Shown one piece after another: positions 47,448-58,660 of a stretch of DNA of 64,000 nt. How positions within the stretch are numbered: position 1 is the first letter of the stretch; each line of letters starts with the position of its first letter. The DNA lies in contig QJPP01005188.1 in NCBI GenBank assembly GCA_003996215.1, forward strand, positions 33,220 to 97,219. Reading direction: 5' to 3'. The notes beneath the pieces are model-generated. The model saw nothing but the letters and a program-made list of their open reading frames with translations. It was not told where the DNA came from and did no database searches. The stretch comes from Jaltomata sinuosa. Taxonomy: Eukaryota; Streptophyta; Magnoliopsida; Solanales; Solanaceae. Both the position numbers and the translations under genes were made by a program.

Positions 47448-47960
47448 CCTGCACACATAGCAATCGATGATTATGTCTATAATAATTTTGTCAGATGATT
47501 TTTGAGTAATCATGGATTGACAAATCTTCCTTGATAATGTTATCAATAATTTTATCAATTATAAGACTTTTCAAGTCTCTATTAAATGTGATTACCTTAA
47601 AAATGGTAATTAAAGTTTTTTCATTAAAAAAGACTGCGTAAAAATTCATTTTCTTGGAGGTATTCTCGGGATAAGAAATCCGGTAAAGAATTATCACTTC
47701 CCTTTTTATAATGAATTTCAAAATCAAAAGGGGCTAATTGAGCCTGCCACCTTGCGAATATTAGTTTAGAAGCACATGCTTAAAATCTTTGTCAAATATA
47801 TACTTCACCGATTGAGCATCTATTTTTATCAAAAACTTTTGATTGTATAAATCATCCTGAAATTTTAAAACACATTTTACAATAGTTAGCATTTCATGCA
47901 CCACAGTGGAGTATTTTCTTTGGACTTCAGTCCATTTGCCAGAGTGGAATCTTAGTAATG
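47448..47960 (-). pseudogene. viral RNase H C-terminal part, minus strand
   Basis: Decayed frame containing HEMLTIVKCVLKFQDDLYN, IDAQSVKYIFDKDFKH and NSLPDFLSREYL, the end of a caulimovirid RNase H. It continues from where the plus-strand RNase H copies stop (52,633 and 57,643). Several stops. Confidence 0.7.
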
Positions 47961-47984
47961 GTACCAGATTACAGGATTATAGGA

Positions 47985-48290
47985 TTGGGTGTCGGCTGGC
48001 GGTAATCCGCGCTACCAACCAGATCTAGCAACTCAGCATCCTTAAGCTAGCGGTAGTCCGGACTTCATAAGAACTGAAATATACAAGAATTTTCGTATAA
48101 CTTCTCAAACTGCATGGTAATACTTTTACCTGAGCAAAGGGTCTGTCAAGAATCTAATACATACTTCTTATTGAGCCCATGTGTCTGGTGGTTCTAACCG
48201 GGAAAGGACACCCTTTTTCTCCTCAACATCGGGCTTAGGTCCACGACTGACCAGACGTAGCCACTAAGGCAAAGCCAATAAGAGCAGTCT
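47985..48290 (+). repeat. viral leader block, copy 2
   Basis: Nearly identical to 45,187-45,490, including AACCAGATCTAGCAACTCAG and the CCATGTGTCTGGTGGTTCTA block. It runs directly into the interior of the movement-protein frame, so a deletion removed the N-terminus before this copy was made. Confidence 0.7.
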
Positions 48291-49121
48291 TTAGCTTTAA
48301 ATTCATCTGAACAGACTATTCGTTTGTTAAACAAACGTGATATTGATTTATATAATAATCACTATAATTACCTTCATATTGGTATGGTTCAGATTGCTTT
48401 TAAACCTTTCACTCTTAAAGGGTTGCCTGAGACTTTTCTAGCTGCTCTCAGAGATGCTAGAAATCTAAATTTTCGACAGACTTTAATGGGTTCGATAGAA
48501 TCTACAGTGGCCTATGGTCCCGTGTATTTTAATACGCAACCTAATATGCAGTTATCACTTTCTGATGTTAATATCCTTGAGGCTTTAACATTAAATGTTA
48601 AAACGCATGGTTATAATTACGTGCCTGGTTCAGAACTTATAAGTTTATCTTAGAGAATTTATTTTAAATTATTATCTACTTTAAATCCAAGATGTAAGTT
48701 ATACGATACATCTGATCAAACTATATTGGTGGAAACCAATTTTGCAAGGTCCAAGGTCACCACCAGGAGACCTATTAAGTGGGAAGAAATAGATTTTCCA
48801 ATTACATGGACACTAAATTTGGTTATTTCCCCAAGTCAAGTAATTGATGCAGTTACAAATTCTGAGTATTCTCATATTTCACAAAATCCCGATGGTAGGA
48901 TTTGTATTCAGTTTTCTGATAATAGTTATACTTCTCATAGGCAGTCATTTTCTGATAATTTCATGCCTACAGTAAATCCTATTTATAATAGACGTTCTAT
49001 ATCCAGTCATAGACTTTTACCAGCTATGCATCATAGACTTTTAAGTCCTACAGTAAGTCCTATTTCTAATAGATGTTCTATATCCAGTCATAGACTTATC
49101 TACCGTTATATGTTAATGTGA
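48291..49121 (+). pseudogene. viral movement protein, copy A
   Basis: The frame includes LLNKRDIDLYNNHYNYL, VAYGPVYFNTQPN and ALTLNVKTHGYNY, stopping at TAG 48,651-48,653. The same frame resumes through DFPITWTLNLVI to the repeated SSHRLLPAMHH segment. Near 49,030 a local duplication and a deletion of roughly 400 bp (relative to copy B) join it to coat protein. Confidence 0.75.
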
Positions 49122-50677
49122 TTGAAAGAACTTATAAAGATGGTAGTGGTAGCCTTATAAAAGCCATATACCCTCCTCAATCACCTTTTATATTGCCTAA
49201 TAATACAAGTATTACTTTCTCTGCATTTCAAAAATTCATTGATGAAGATATTGCTTCTATCAGTATTGCAGAAATTAATAAACTTATTACTCAAAACAAT
49301 TATTTGAGTTTGTATGTTAAAGTTTTGGGAGAACATATTAGTTCTCTTGATAAAAAACTTGATGAATTGACTATTTTAATAAAAGGTATAAAAGCGAATA
49401 TAGCTAAAACTAATGTTGCCTCCACATCAGCTAGTAAAGCTGAGGCTCAGATTATCTCTACTCATGTTCAGAGACCTCCTGAGATTCAGGATTTCAAATT
49501 TAAATCTTTAAATGATTTAGAAGAACTTCTTGATAAAAAGTTTTCTGGTTTAAATATAAAACCAATTGATCTTTTGAAAGAGTTCTCAGATAAAATTGAA
49601 ACAACTGTTGATTATAAATATGACGTTTCCTTGGAGTTTAATAAACTCAGAGGATATCCTAGAAAAAATAATAGCTATGCTAATAAACCCAGCATGCAGA
49701 CCTATTATTATCCTCGTCTTACTCCCCAAGATGTTTTGATAGAGGAACGAGATTGGAATCAGACTAATACGTCTTATAGTGGTTCCGAAATTTATGAATG
49801 GAATCTTGATGGTTTGACTGATAGACAATTAACCATTTTGGTTCATAGAATGCTCATGTATGCAACTATCTGTAAAAGTGTTAAAAACACAAATAGAACT
49901 ATTTTCAAAATGATTGCTGCAGGTTTTACTGGCCAACTTCGAAGCTGGTGGGATAATTACTTGAGTATGGAGGAGAAAGCCTCCATTATTAATGCGGTGG
50001 CTGCTGATGAAGGTATTGATAACCTAGGCATGACTCTAGTTAAAAATTGTGACAGTTGCGTCTAATATTAGTTATGGTGGATATTGAAACAGATAAATCC
50101 CAACGACAAAAATGAGTATTTAATAGGATCCCACAGGAAAAGGAGATCTAGACGTAGGACTAAGGAAGAAAGAGAAGCTAGAAAAAGCTTTCGTAAGTCT
50201 ACTAGATTTACAAAGGATCGATTTGGGAGAGATCTATCCAAAATCAAGTGTTATACATGTGGAAAATTAGGCCACATAGCACCAAATTGTAAGTTAAATA
50301 AGTTAAAAACTTTAGAACTAGATAGTGAGACTTATGATAAAGTTTATGGTTTGTTATACACCTCAGGTTCTGAAGATGATTATTACTCTCATTCTGATTC
50401 TGATATTGAACTGCTTGATTTATCTGATAGTGATAAAAATGTTGATAGCCCTTGCGCCACTTGCCAAGGTAATGAATGCAATTGTGATAATGATGAAATT
50501 TATAAATTGCAATCACAATTCCAGGATTTCAATATGAACACTATCACCTCTAATAATGTAATTGAGCTTTTGAAAGAAGTTACTGATAATAGGCTCCGCG
50601 AAAAGATTATAAATCTAGCTACTGCTAATGAGGCTAGTTCAAGTTCTTCAAAACCTTTTGAGAATAAGAAAAAATGA
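49118..50677 (+). pseudogene. viral coat protein with zinc knuckle, copy A
   Basis: Core segment FTGQLRSWWDNYLS and the zinc knuckle CYTCGKLGHIAPNC. It is internally deleted by about 485 bp at 50,047-50,127, where an 80-bp RNase H-derived patch replaces the coat segment; stops follow. The N-terminal about 120 codons are missing. Confidence 0.8.
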
Positions 50678-51668
50678 TTTTGAGTACTCTGCACCTTATT
50701 CTTTAAAGGTGGTTGATAACCGTCTTATGATGAGAAATACTTTCACTGAAAGAGATTCTTCTTTTGATGATTTAAAAGATGAAATTGAGAGTTTGAAAAG
50801 AGAGATTAAATCTCTTAAACAAAATCAGTTGATTTGTGATCATAGAATTACTCAGATTGAGATAAATAATTCTGTGTCCACCAAAAGCAATCATATGCCT
50901 TCTAAGGACTAACGTATTGCTGAACCAAGGGAAGACTCTGTTAATCCTGACCCTAAAAATGATATGTTTTTAGGCATGATGAAAATTATTACTGCCCATA
51001 AATGGTACGTTAAATGTACTATTTTAATCGATAATAGTTTTTCAATTTCTAACATTGCCATGATTAATAGTGGTGCTAATGTTAGTTGTATTAAGGAAGG
51101 CTTAGTGCCTACGAAATACTTTCGAAAAACTTCTCATATGGTAAAGTCTGAATCAGGACATGCTTTAGATATAAAGTATAAATTGCCTAATACAAATATT
51201 TGCCAGAATAAAGTCTCCATTCCTCATTTCTTTTTTCTGGTTAAAAATCAGTTATTTCCTCCAATTATACTTGGAACCCCTTTCATAAATGCAATTTATC
51301 ATTTTATCAGCATAGACTCAAAAGGATTATCTGCTACTTACAATAATTCTGAAATAAGTTATACTTTTGTTACAGATTCAGTAACTAGAGATATAAATGT
51401 TTTAATTGATATGAAGCAAAGACATGTAGATTCTTTGCAACTGAAATTGTTTAGTCTAAATTTTTTTGATTCTCTAAAATCTGCAAAGGTACAGGCAAAA
51501 ATTAAATTAATTTCCCAACAAATTGCTGTTGATATCTGTGCAGATCATCCTAGTGCTTTTTGGAATCAAAAAAAGCATATTGTCACCCTTCCGTATGAAG
51601 ATAATTTTTCGAAAGATAATATCCCTACTAAATCACGTCCCTGTCAAATGAACGCTGAGTTAGTAGAA
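50628..51668 (+). pseudogene. viral coiled-coil segment and aspartic protease, copy A
   Basis: A likely coiled coil (FDDLKDEIESLKREIKSL) precedes a TAA at 50,910-50,912, which copy B shares. The protease follows (MFLGMMKIITAHKWYVK). Its catalytic triad reads NSG instead of the DSG seen in copy B, so this copy would be inactive even without its frameshift at about 51,675. Confidence 0.8.
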
Positions 51669-51694
51669 TTTTGCAAAAATAAATTGATAGTTTA

Positions 51695-52633
51695 TTGCAA
51701 AAGGGTTTGATCAAACCTTCTACATCTCCTTGGTCATGCATTGCATTTTATGTCAATAATGCTGCTGAAAAGGAGCGAGGATCTCCTAGATTAGTTATTA
51801 ATTATAAACCATTGAATAAATATTTAAAATGGATTAGGTATCCTATCTCCAATAAAAAGGATTTATTGTCAAGATTATATGATGCCAATATATTTTCTAA
51901 ATTTGATTTAAAATCAGGTTATTGACAAATCCAAATATTTAAAGAGCATACTTATAGAACTGCTTTTGATGTTCTATTTGGGCAATATGAATGGAATGTT
52001 ATGCCTTTTGGTTTGAAAAATGCCCCATCTGAATTTCAGAAAATCATGAATGACATTTTTAATCCATATTTGGATTTCATCATTGTTTATATCGATGATA
52101 TTTTGGTATTTTCTAAAACATTAGAAATGCATATAAAGCATCTCGATATTTTCAAGAAAATTGTTATTCAAAATGGTTTGGTTATCTCAAAATCAAAAAT
52201 GAGTTTGTTCCAAACTAATGTCCGATTTCAAGGACATCATATTTGTCAGGGAAAGATTACTCCAATTCAAAGATCTATTGAATTTGCATCAAAATTTCCG
52301 TCATCACTGATAGGACTCAGTTACAAAGGTTCTTGGGAAGCTTAAATTATATTTCCCCATTCTATAAGAATCTTTCTCGTGATTTAGCCCCTTTATATGA
52401 CAGGCTAAAAAAGAATTATAAGTCTCCTTGTTTTGATAGTCATACCACTCTGGTATGAAATATTAAACTCCGTGTTCAGTCTTTTCCTTGTTTAACTCTG
52501 GCTAACCCTGCTTGGCAAAAAATTATTGAGACAGATGCGTCTAATATTGGTTATGGTGGGATATTGAAACAAATAAATCTCAACGACAAAAATGAGTATT
52601 TAATAAGATTCCACTCTGGCAAATGGACTGAAG
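51695..52633 (+). pseudogene. viral RT-RNase H, copy A
   Basis: RT motifs INYKPLNKYLKW, MPFGLKNAPSEFQ and YIDDILVFSK are present. A TGA at about 51,923 interrupts a conserved stretch and is shared with copy B. A 4-bp deletion near 52,295 relative to copy B shifts the RNase H frame. RNase H is truncated at 52,633 by the inverted coat segment. Confidence 0.85.
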
Positions 52634-53104
52634 TAATTCATTACACAAGTTTAATCCCTTTTGTGTGCAAGCTCCTATAAGCTTACCATAAGTATAATCT
52701 TTTTAAGGAATCTCACCATGACTACCCCTCAGAGTTTTTCTAACTCTTTCAGCAAATAAGGAGGGAAGCCCATCTATGAATTTGGCTTTCCAATGTTCAA
52801 ACTTATTCTCGGGTAATTTCATCACCCGACTCATAAAGGTATCTTTGTACCACCTAAAATTAGACAAGGTGTTACACCTTAGACAATTAAGGAGGGTACG
52901 AACAGTTTCATACTGATTGGTAAATCTACCATTAAAATGTTCTAATATGGTGAGGACAAAACTCTTTCGAAGGATCATTTGGATTAATATTTAAACCAGA
53001 AAACTTTTTATCAAGAAGTTCTTCTAAATCATTTAATGATTTAAATTTGAAATCCTGAATCTCAGGAGGTCTCTGAACATGAGTAGAGACAATCTGAGCC
53101 TCAG
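52634..53104 (-). pseudogene. inverted viral coat-protein fragment, copy 1
   Basis: The minus strand encodes two coat-protein stretches (FNGRFTNQYETVRTLLN; IQDFKFKSLNDLEELLD) joined across an internal deletion of about 487 bp. Junctions with RNase H on the left and movement protein on the right are the same as at 57,644-58,114. Confidence 0.85.
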
Positions 53105-53481
53105 ACAAATTCTGAGTATTCTCATATTTCACAAAATTCTGATGGTAGGATTTGTATTTAGTTTTCTGATAATAGTTATACTTCTCATAGGCAGTCATTT
53201 TCTGATAATTTCATGCCTATAGTAAGTCCTATTTATAATAGACGTTTTATATCCAGTCATAGACTTTTACAAGCTATGCATCATATTTCTCCTGTTGAAC
53301 CTGTTTATGGTCCAGCAAGAAATCGTGTTGCTTAATTACATACCATTGTAACTGATAGTAACTCAATGGTTTAAATGGTTAAAATTGACCCCCGAACAAA
53401 TATAGTTCAGGTAAATGATGCTAATTCTGATAAGGATATTCCTTCTGTATCCGAAATGGATTTTGAGCTAAATGATTCTTA
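53105..53481 (+). pseudogene. viral movement-protein C-terminal part, copy B
   Basis: Begins mid-frame at the inverted junction and includes SSHRLLQAMHHISPVEPV. Several stops (at about 53,157, 53,333 and 53,371). It ends in TAA overlapping the coat ATG as TAATG. Confidence 0.75.
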
Positions 53482-55675
53482 ATGTTTTCACAACAAATAG
53501 ATTTTAGCCCAGGTTCTCTGGCAAGAAAAAATATACAAAAGGATTTTTTTGATGAAAAATGGAACCGGTTTAAAACTTGGTTTTTTGATACTTAAAGTAA
53601 AGAGGATATGAATAATATCTCTCAAGAATTTTATGAAACTTGTGCTTTGCATAATCAAATTATGTATTTTGTTCCTTGGTTTATAACCACTTATCTGCCA
53701 TTATATGTTAATGTTATTGAAAGAACTTATAAAGATGGTAGTGGCAGCCTTATAAAAGCCATATACCATTCTCAATCACCTTTTATATTGCCTAATAATA
53801 CAGGTATTACTTTCTATGCATTTCAAAAATTCATTGATGAAGATATTGCTTCTATTAGTATTGCAGAAATCAATAAACTTATTACTCAAAACAATTATTT
53901 GAATTTGTATGTTAAAGTTTTGGGAGAACATATTAGTTCTCTTGATAAAAAACTTGATGAATTGACTATTTTGATAAAAGGTATAAAATCAGATATAGCT
54001 AAAACTAATGTTGCCGCCACATCGGCTAGTAAAGCTGAGGCTCAGATTGTCTCTACTCATGTTCAGAGACCTCCTGAGATTTAGGATTTCAAATTTAAAT
54101 CTTTAAATGATTTAGAAGAACTTCTTGATAAAAAGTTTTCTGGTTTAAATATAAAACCCATTGATCTTTCGAAAGAGTTTTCAGATAAAATTGAAACAAC
54201 TGTTGATTATAAAAATGATGTTTCCTTGGAGTTTAATAAACACAGAGGATATGCTAGAAAAAATAATAGCTATGCTAATAAACCCAGCATGCAGACCTAT
54301 TATTATCCTTGCCCTACTACCCAAGATGTTTTGATAGAGGAACGAGATTGGAATCAGACTAATACGTCTTATAGTGGTTCCGAAATTTATGAATGGAATC
54401 TTGATGGTTTGACTGATAGAGAATTAACCATTTTGGTTCATAGAATGCTCATGTATGCAACTATCTGTAAAAGTGTTAAAAACATAGATAGAACTATTTT
54501 CAAAATGATTGTTGCAGGTTTTACTGGCCAACTTCGAGGCTGGTGGGATAATTATTTGAGTATGGAGGAGAAAGCCTTCATTATTAATGCGGTGGCTGCT
54601 GATGAAGGTATTGATAACCTAGGCATGGCTCTAGTTAAAAATAGAGAAGATGCCGTTTACACCCTTGTCCTCACCATATTAGAACATTTTAATGGTAGAT
54701 TTACCAATCAGTATGAAACTGTTTGTACCCTCCTTAATTGTCTAAGGTGTAACACCTTGTCTAATTTTAGGTGGTACAAAGATACCTTTATGAGTCGGGT
54801 GATGGAATTACCCGAGAATAAATTTGAACATTGGAAAGCCAAATTCATAGATGGGCTTCCTTCATTATTTGCTGAAAGAGTTAGAAAAACTCTGAGGGGT
54901 AGTCATGGTGAGATTCCTTATAAGGATTATACTTATGGTAAGCTTACAGGAGCTTGCAAACAAGAGGGATTAAACTTGTGTAATGTATTACTTTTGTCCA
55001 GACAACTTAAAATGGATAAGCTTAAGGAAAGATCTCAGCCAGGAGAATTTTGTACTCAATTCGGTTTACCCGAACCTTCTGCTAATAGCAAAAACAAGAG
55101 TCAGTATTATAAGTCCTCTAGAACTGAAGGATCCCACAGGAAAAGGAGATCTAGACGTAGGACTAAGTAAGAAAGAGAAGCTAGAAAAAGCTTCCGTAAG
55201 TCTACTAGATTTACCAAGGATCGATCTGGGAGGGATCTATCCAAAATCAAGTGTTATACATGTGGAAAATTAGGCCACATAGCACCAAATTGTAAGTTAA
55301 ATAAGTTAAAAACTTTAGAACTAGATAGTGAGACTTATGATAAAGTTTATGGTTTGTTATACACCTCAGGTTCTTAAGATGATTATTACTCTCATTCTGA
55401 TTCTGATATTGAACTGCTTGATTTATCTGATAGTGATAAAAATGTTGATAGCCCTTGCGCCACTTGCCAAGGTAATGAATGCAATTGTGATAATGATGAA
55501 AATTATAAATTGCAATCACAACTCCAGGATTTCAATATGAACACTATCACCTCTGATAATGTAATTGAGCTTTTGAAAGAAGTTACTGATAATAGGCTCC
55601 GCGAAAATATTATAAATCTAGCTACTGCTAATGAGGCTAGTTCAAGTTCTTCAAAACCTTTTGAGAATAAGAAAA
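53482..55675 (+). pseudogene. viral coat protein with zinc knuckle, copy B (longest)
   Basis: Starts MFSQQIDFSPGSLARK and includes FTGQLRGWWDNYLSMEE, ELPENKFEHWKAKFIDGLP and a basic KRRSRRRTK stretch before the zinc knuckle at about 55,255. Stops at about 53,596, 54,082, 55,168 and 55,376. It retains the roughly 485 bp missing from copy A. Confidence 0.85.
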
Positions 55676-56692
55676 AATGATTTTGAGTACTCTGCACCTT
55701 ATTCTTTAAAGGTGGTTGATAACCGTCTTATGATCAGAAATACTTTCACTGAATGAGATTCTTCTTTTGATGATTTAAAAGATGAAATTGAGAGTTTGAA
55801 AAGCGAGATTAAATCTCTTAAATAAAATCAGTTGATTTGTGATCTTAGAATTACTCAGATTGAGATAAATAATTCTGTGTCCACCAAAAGCAATCATATG
55901 CCTTCTAAGGACTAACGTATTGCTGAACCAAGGGAAGACTCTGTTAATCCTGACCCTAAAAATGATATGTTTTTAGGTATGATGCAAATTATTACTGCCC
56001 ATAAATGGTACGTTAAATGTACTATTTTAATCGATAATAGTTTTTCAATTTCTAACATTGGCATGATTGATAGTGGTGCTGATGTTAGTTGTATTCAGGA
56101 AGGCTTAGTGCCTACGAAATACTTTCAAAAAACTTCTCATATGGTAAAGTCTGCATCAGGACATGCTTTAGATATAAAGTATAAATTGCCTAATACAAAT
56201 ATTTGCCAAAATAAAGTCTGCATTCCTCATTTCTTTTTTCTGGTTAAAAATCAGTTATTTCCTCCAATTATACTTGGAACCCCTTTCATAAATGCAATTT
56301 ATCCTTTTACCAGCATAGACTCAAAAGGATTCTCTGCTACTTACAATAATTCTGAAATAAGTTATACTTTTGTTACAGATCCAGTAACTAGAGATATAAA
56401 TGCTTTAATTGATATGAAGCAAAGACATGTAGATTCTTTGCAACTGAAATTATTTAGTCTAAATTTTTTTGATTCTCTAAAATCTGCAAAGGTACAGGAA
56501 AAAATTAAATCAATTTGCCAACAAATTGCTGTTGATATCTGTGCAGATCATCCCAGTGCTTTTTGGAATCGAAAAAAGCATATTGTCACCCTTCCGTATG
56601 AAGATAATTTTTCAAAAGATAATATCCCTACTAAATCACGTCCCTGTCAAATGAACGCTGAGTTAGTAGAATTTTGCAAAAAAAAAAATTGA
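55676..56692 (+). pseudogene. viral coiled-coil segment and aspartic protease, copy B
   Basis: Protease active-site motif IDSGADVSC is intact at about 56,066. Upstream are stops at 55,756, 55,823 and the shared TAA at 55,912. A long A-run at about 56,678-56,688 shifts the frame into RT. Confidence 0.85.
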
Positions 56693-57643
56693 TAGTTTAT
56701 TGCAAAAGGGTTTGATCAAACCTTCTACATCTCCTAGGTCATGCACTGCATTTTATGTCAATAATGCTGCTGAAAAGGAGCGAGGATCTCCTAGATTAGT
56801 TATTAATTATAAACCATTAAATAAATATTTAAAATGGATTAGGTATCCTATCCCCAATAAAAAGGATTTATTGTCAAGATTATATGATGCCAATATATTT
56901 TCTAAATTTGATTTAAAATCAGGTTATTGACAGATCTAAATATTTAAAGAGCATACTTATAGAACTGCTTTTAATGTTCTATTTGGGCAATATGAATGGA
57001 ATGTTATGCCTTTTGGTTTGAAAAATGCCCCATCTGAATTTCAGAAAATCATGAATGACATTTTTAATCCATATTTGGATTTCATCATTGTTTATATCGA
57101 TGATATTTTGGTATTTTCTAAAACATTAAAAATGCATATAAAACATCTTGATATTTTCAAGAAATTTTTTATTCAAAATGGTTTGGTTATCCTCAAAACC
57201 AAAAATGAGTTTGTTCCAAACTAATGTCCGATTTCTAGGACATCATATTTGTCAGGGAAAGATTACTCCAATTCAAAGATCTATTGAATTTGCATCAAAA
57301 TTTCCTGATGTCATCACTGATAGGACTAAGTTACAAAGGTTCTTGGGAAGCTTAAATTATATTTCCCCATTCTATAAGAATCTTTCTCGTGATTTAGCCC
57401 CTTTATATGACAGGCTAAAAAAGAATTATAAGTCTCCTTGTTTTGATAGTCATACCACTCTGGTACGAAATATTAAACTCCGTGTTCAGTCTTTGCCTTG
57501 TTTAACTCTGGCTAACCCTGCTTGGAAAAAAATTATTGAGACAGATGCGTCTAATAGTGGTTATGGTGGGATATTGAAACAGATAAATCTCAACGACAAA
57601 AATGAGTATTTAATAAGATTCCACTCTGGAAAACGGACTGAAG
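56693..57643 (+). pseudogene. viral RT-RNase H, copy B
   Basis: MPFGLKNAPSEFQ and YIDDILVFSK are present, with the same TGA as copy A at about 56,928. A frameshift lies near 57,190. RNase H runs on through the ETDASNSGYGGIL active-site region, then is cut at 57,643 by the inverted coat fragment. Confidence 0.85.
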
Positions 57644-58114
57644 TAATTCATTACACAAGTTTAATCCCTCTTGTGTGCAAGCTCCTATAAGCTTACCATA
57701 AGTATAATCTTTATAAGGAATCTCACCATGACTACCCCTCAGAGTTTTTCTAACTCTTTCAGCAAATAAAGAGGGAAGCCCATCTATGAATTTGGCTTTC
57801 CAATGTTCAAACTTATTCTCGGGTAATTTCATCACCCGACTCATAAAGGTATCTTTGTACCACCTAAAATTAGACAAGGTGTTACACCTTAGACAATTAA
57901 GGAGGGTACGAACAATTTCATACTGATTGGTAAATCTACCATTAAAATGTTCTAATATGGTGAGGACAAAACTCTTTCGAAGGATCAATTGGATTTACAT
58001 TTAAACCAGAAAACTTTTTATCAAGAAGTTCTTCTAAATTATTTAAAGATTTAAATTTGAAATCTTGAATCTCAGGAGGTCTCTGAACATGAGTAGAGAC
58101 AATCTGAGCCTCAG
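57644..58114 (-). pseudogene. inverted viral coat-protein fragment, copy 2
   Basis: Same structure and both junctions as 52,634-53,104, offset by exactly 5,010 bp, with minor substitutions. Confidence 0.85.
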
Positions 58115-58492
58115 ACAAATTCTGAGTATTCTCATATTTCACAAAATTCTGAAGGTAGGATTTGTATTTAGTTTTCTGATAATAGTTATACTTCTCATAG
58201 GCAGTCATTTTCTGATAATTTCATGCCTACAGTAAGTCCTATTTATAATAGACGTTCTATATCAAGTCATAGACTTTTACCAGCTATGCATCATATTTCT
58301 CCTGTTGAACCTGTTTATGGTCCAGCAAAAAATCGTGTTGCTTCATTACATACCATTGTTACTGATAGTAACTCAATGGTAGAAAAGGTTAAAATTGACC
58401 CCCGAACAAATATAGTTCAGGTAAATGATGCTAATTCTGATAAGGATATTCCTTCTGTATCCGAAATGGATTTTGATCCAAATGATTCTTAA
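58115..58492 (+). pseudogene. viral movement-protein C-terminal part, copy C
   Basis: Open from 58,223 to its TAA, including SSHRLLPAMHHISPVEPV and NSMVEKVKIDPRTN. It lacks two of the copy B stops but shares the stop at about 58,167. Confidence 0.75.
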
Positions 58493-58660
58493 TGTTTTCA
58501 CAACAAATAGATTTTAGCCCAGGTTCCCTGGCAAGAAAACATATACAAAAGGAATTTTTTGATGAAAAATGGAACCGGTTTAAAACTTGGTTTTTTGATA
58601 CTTATAGTAAAGAGGATATGAATAATATCTCTCAAGAATTTTATGAAACTTGTGCTTTGC
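58492..58660 (+). pseudogene. viral coat-protein N-terminus, copy C, cut by gypsy insertion
   Basis: Starts MFSQQIDFSPGSLARKH one base into the preceding TAA (TAATG). The frame is open to 58,660, where the gypsy LTR begins. Copy B continues uninterrupted at the same point (53,650). Confidence 0.9.

Larger units (their letters stand above)
43780..58660. mobile_element. endogenous pararetrovirus (Caulimoviridae) cluster
   Basis: This contains fossil copies of movement protein, coat protein with zinc knuckle, aspartic protease, RT, RNase H, a C-terminal ORF and the viral promoter. No LTRs or integrase are present, as expected for a caulimovirid. Split ORFs, a C-terminal ORF before the promoter and a Solanaceae host suggest a solendovirus-like group, but that is inference. 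Pieces lie on both strands, one rearranged unit is tandemly repeated, and every copy is broken. Confidence 0.88.

Noticed and set aside
43780..58660. A replication-competent integrated virus
   Set aside because: Every coding segment has stops, frameshifts, inversions or deletions, and no contiguous genome is present.
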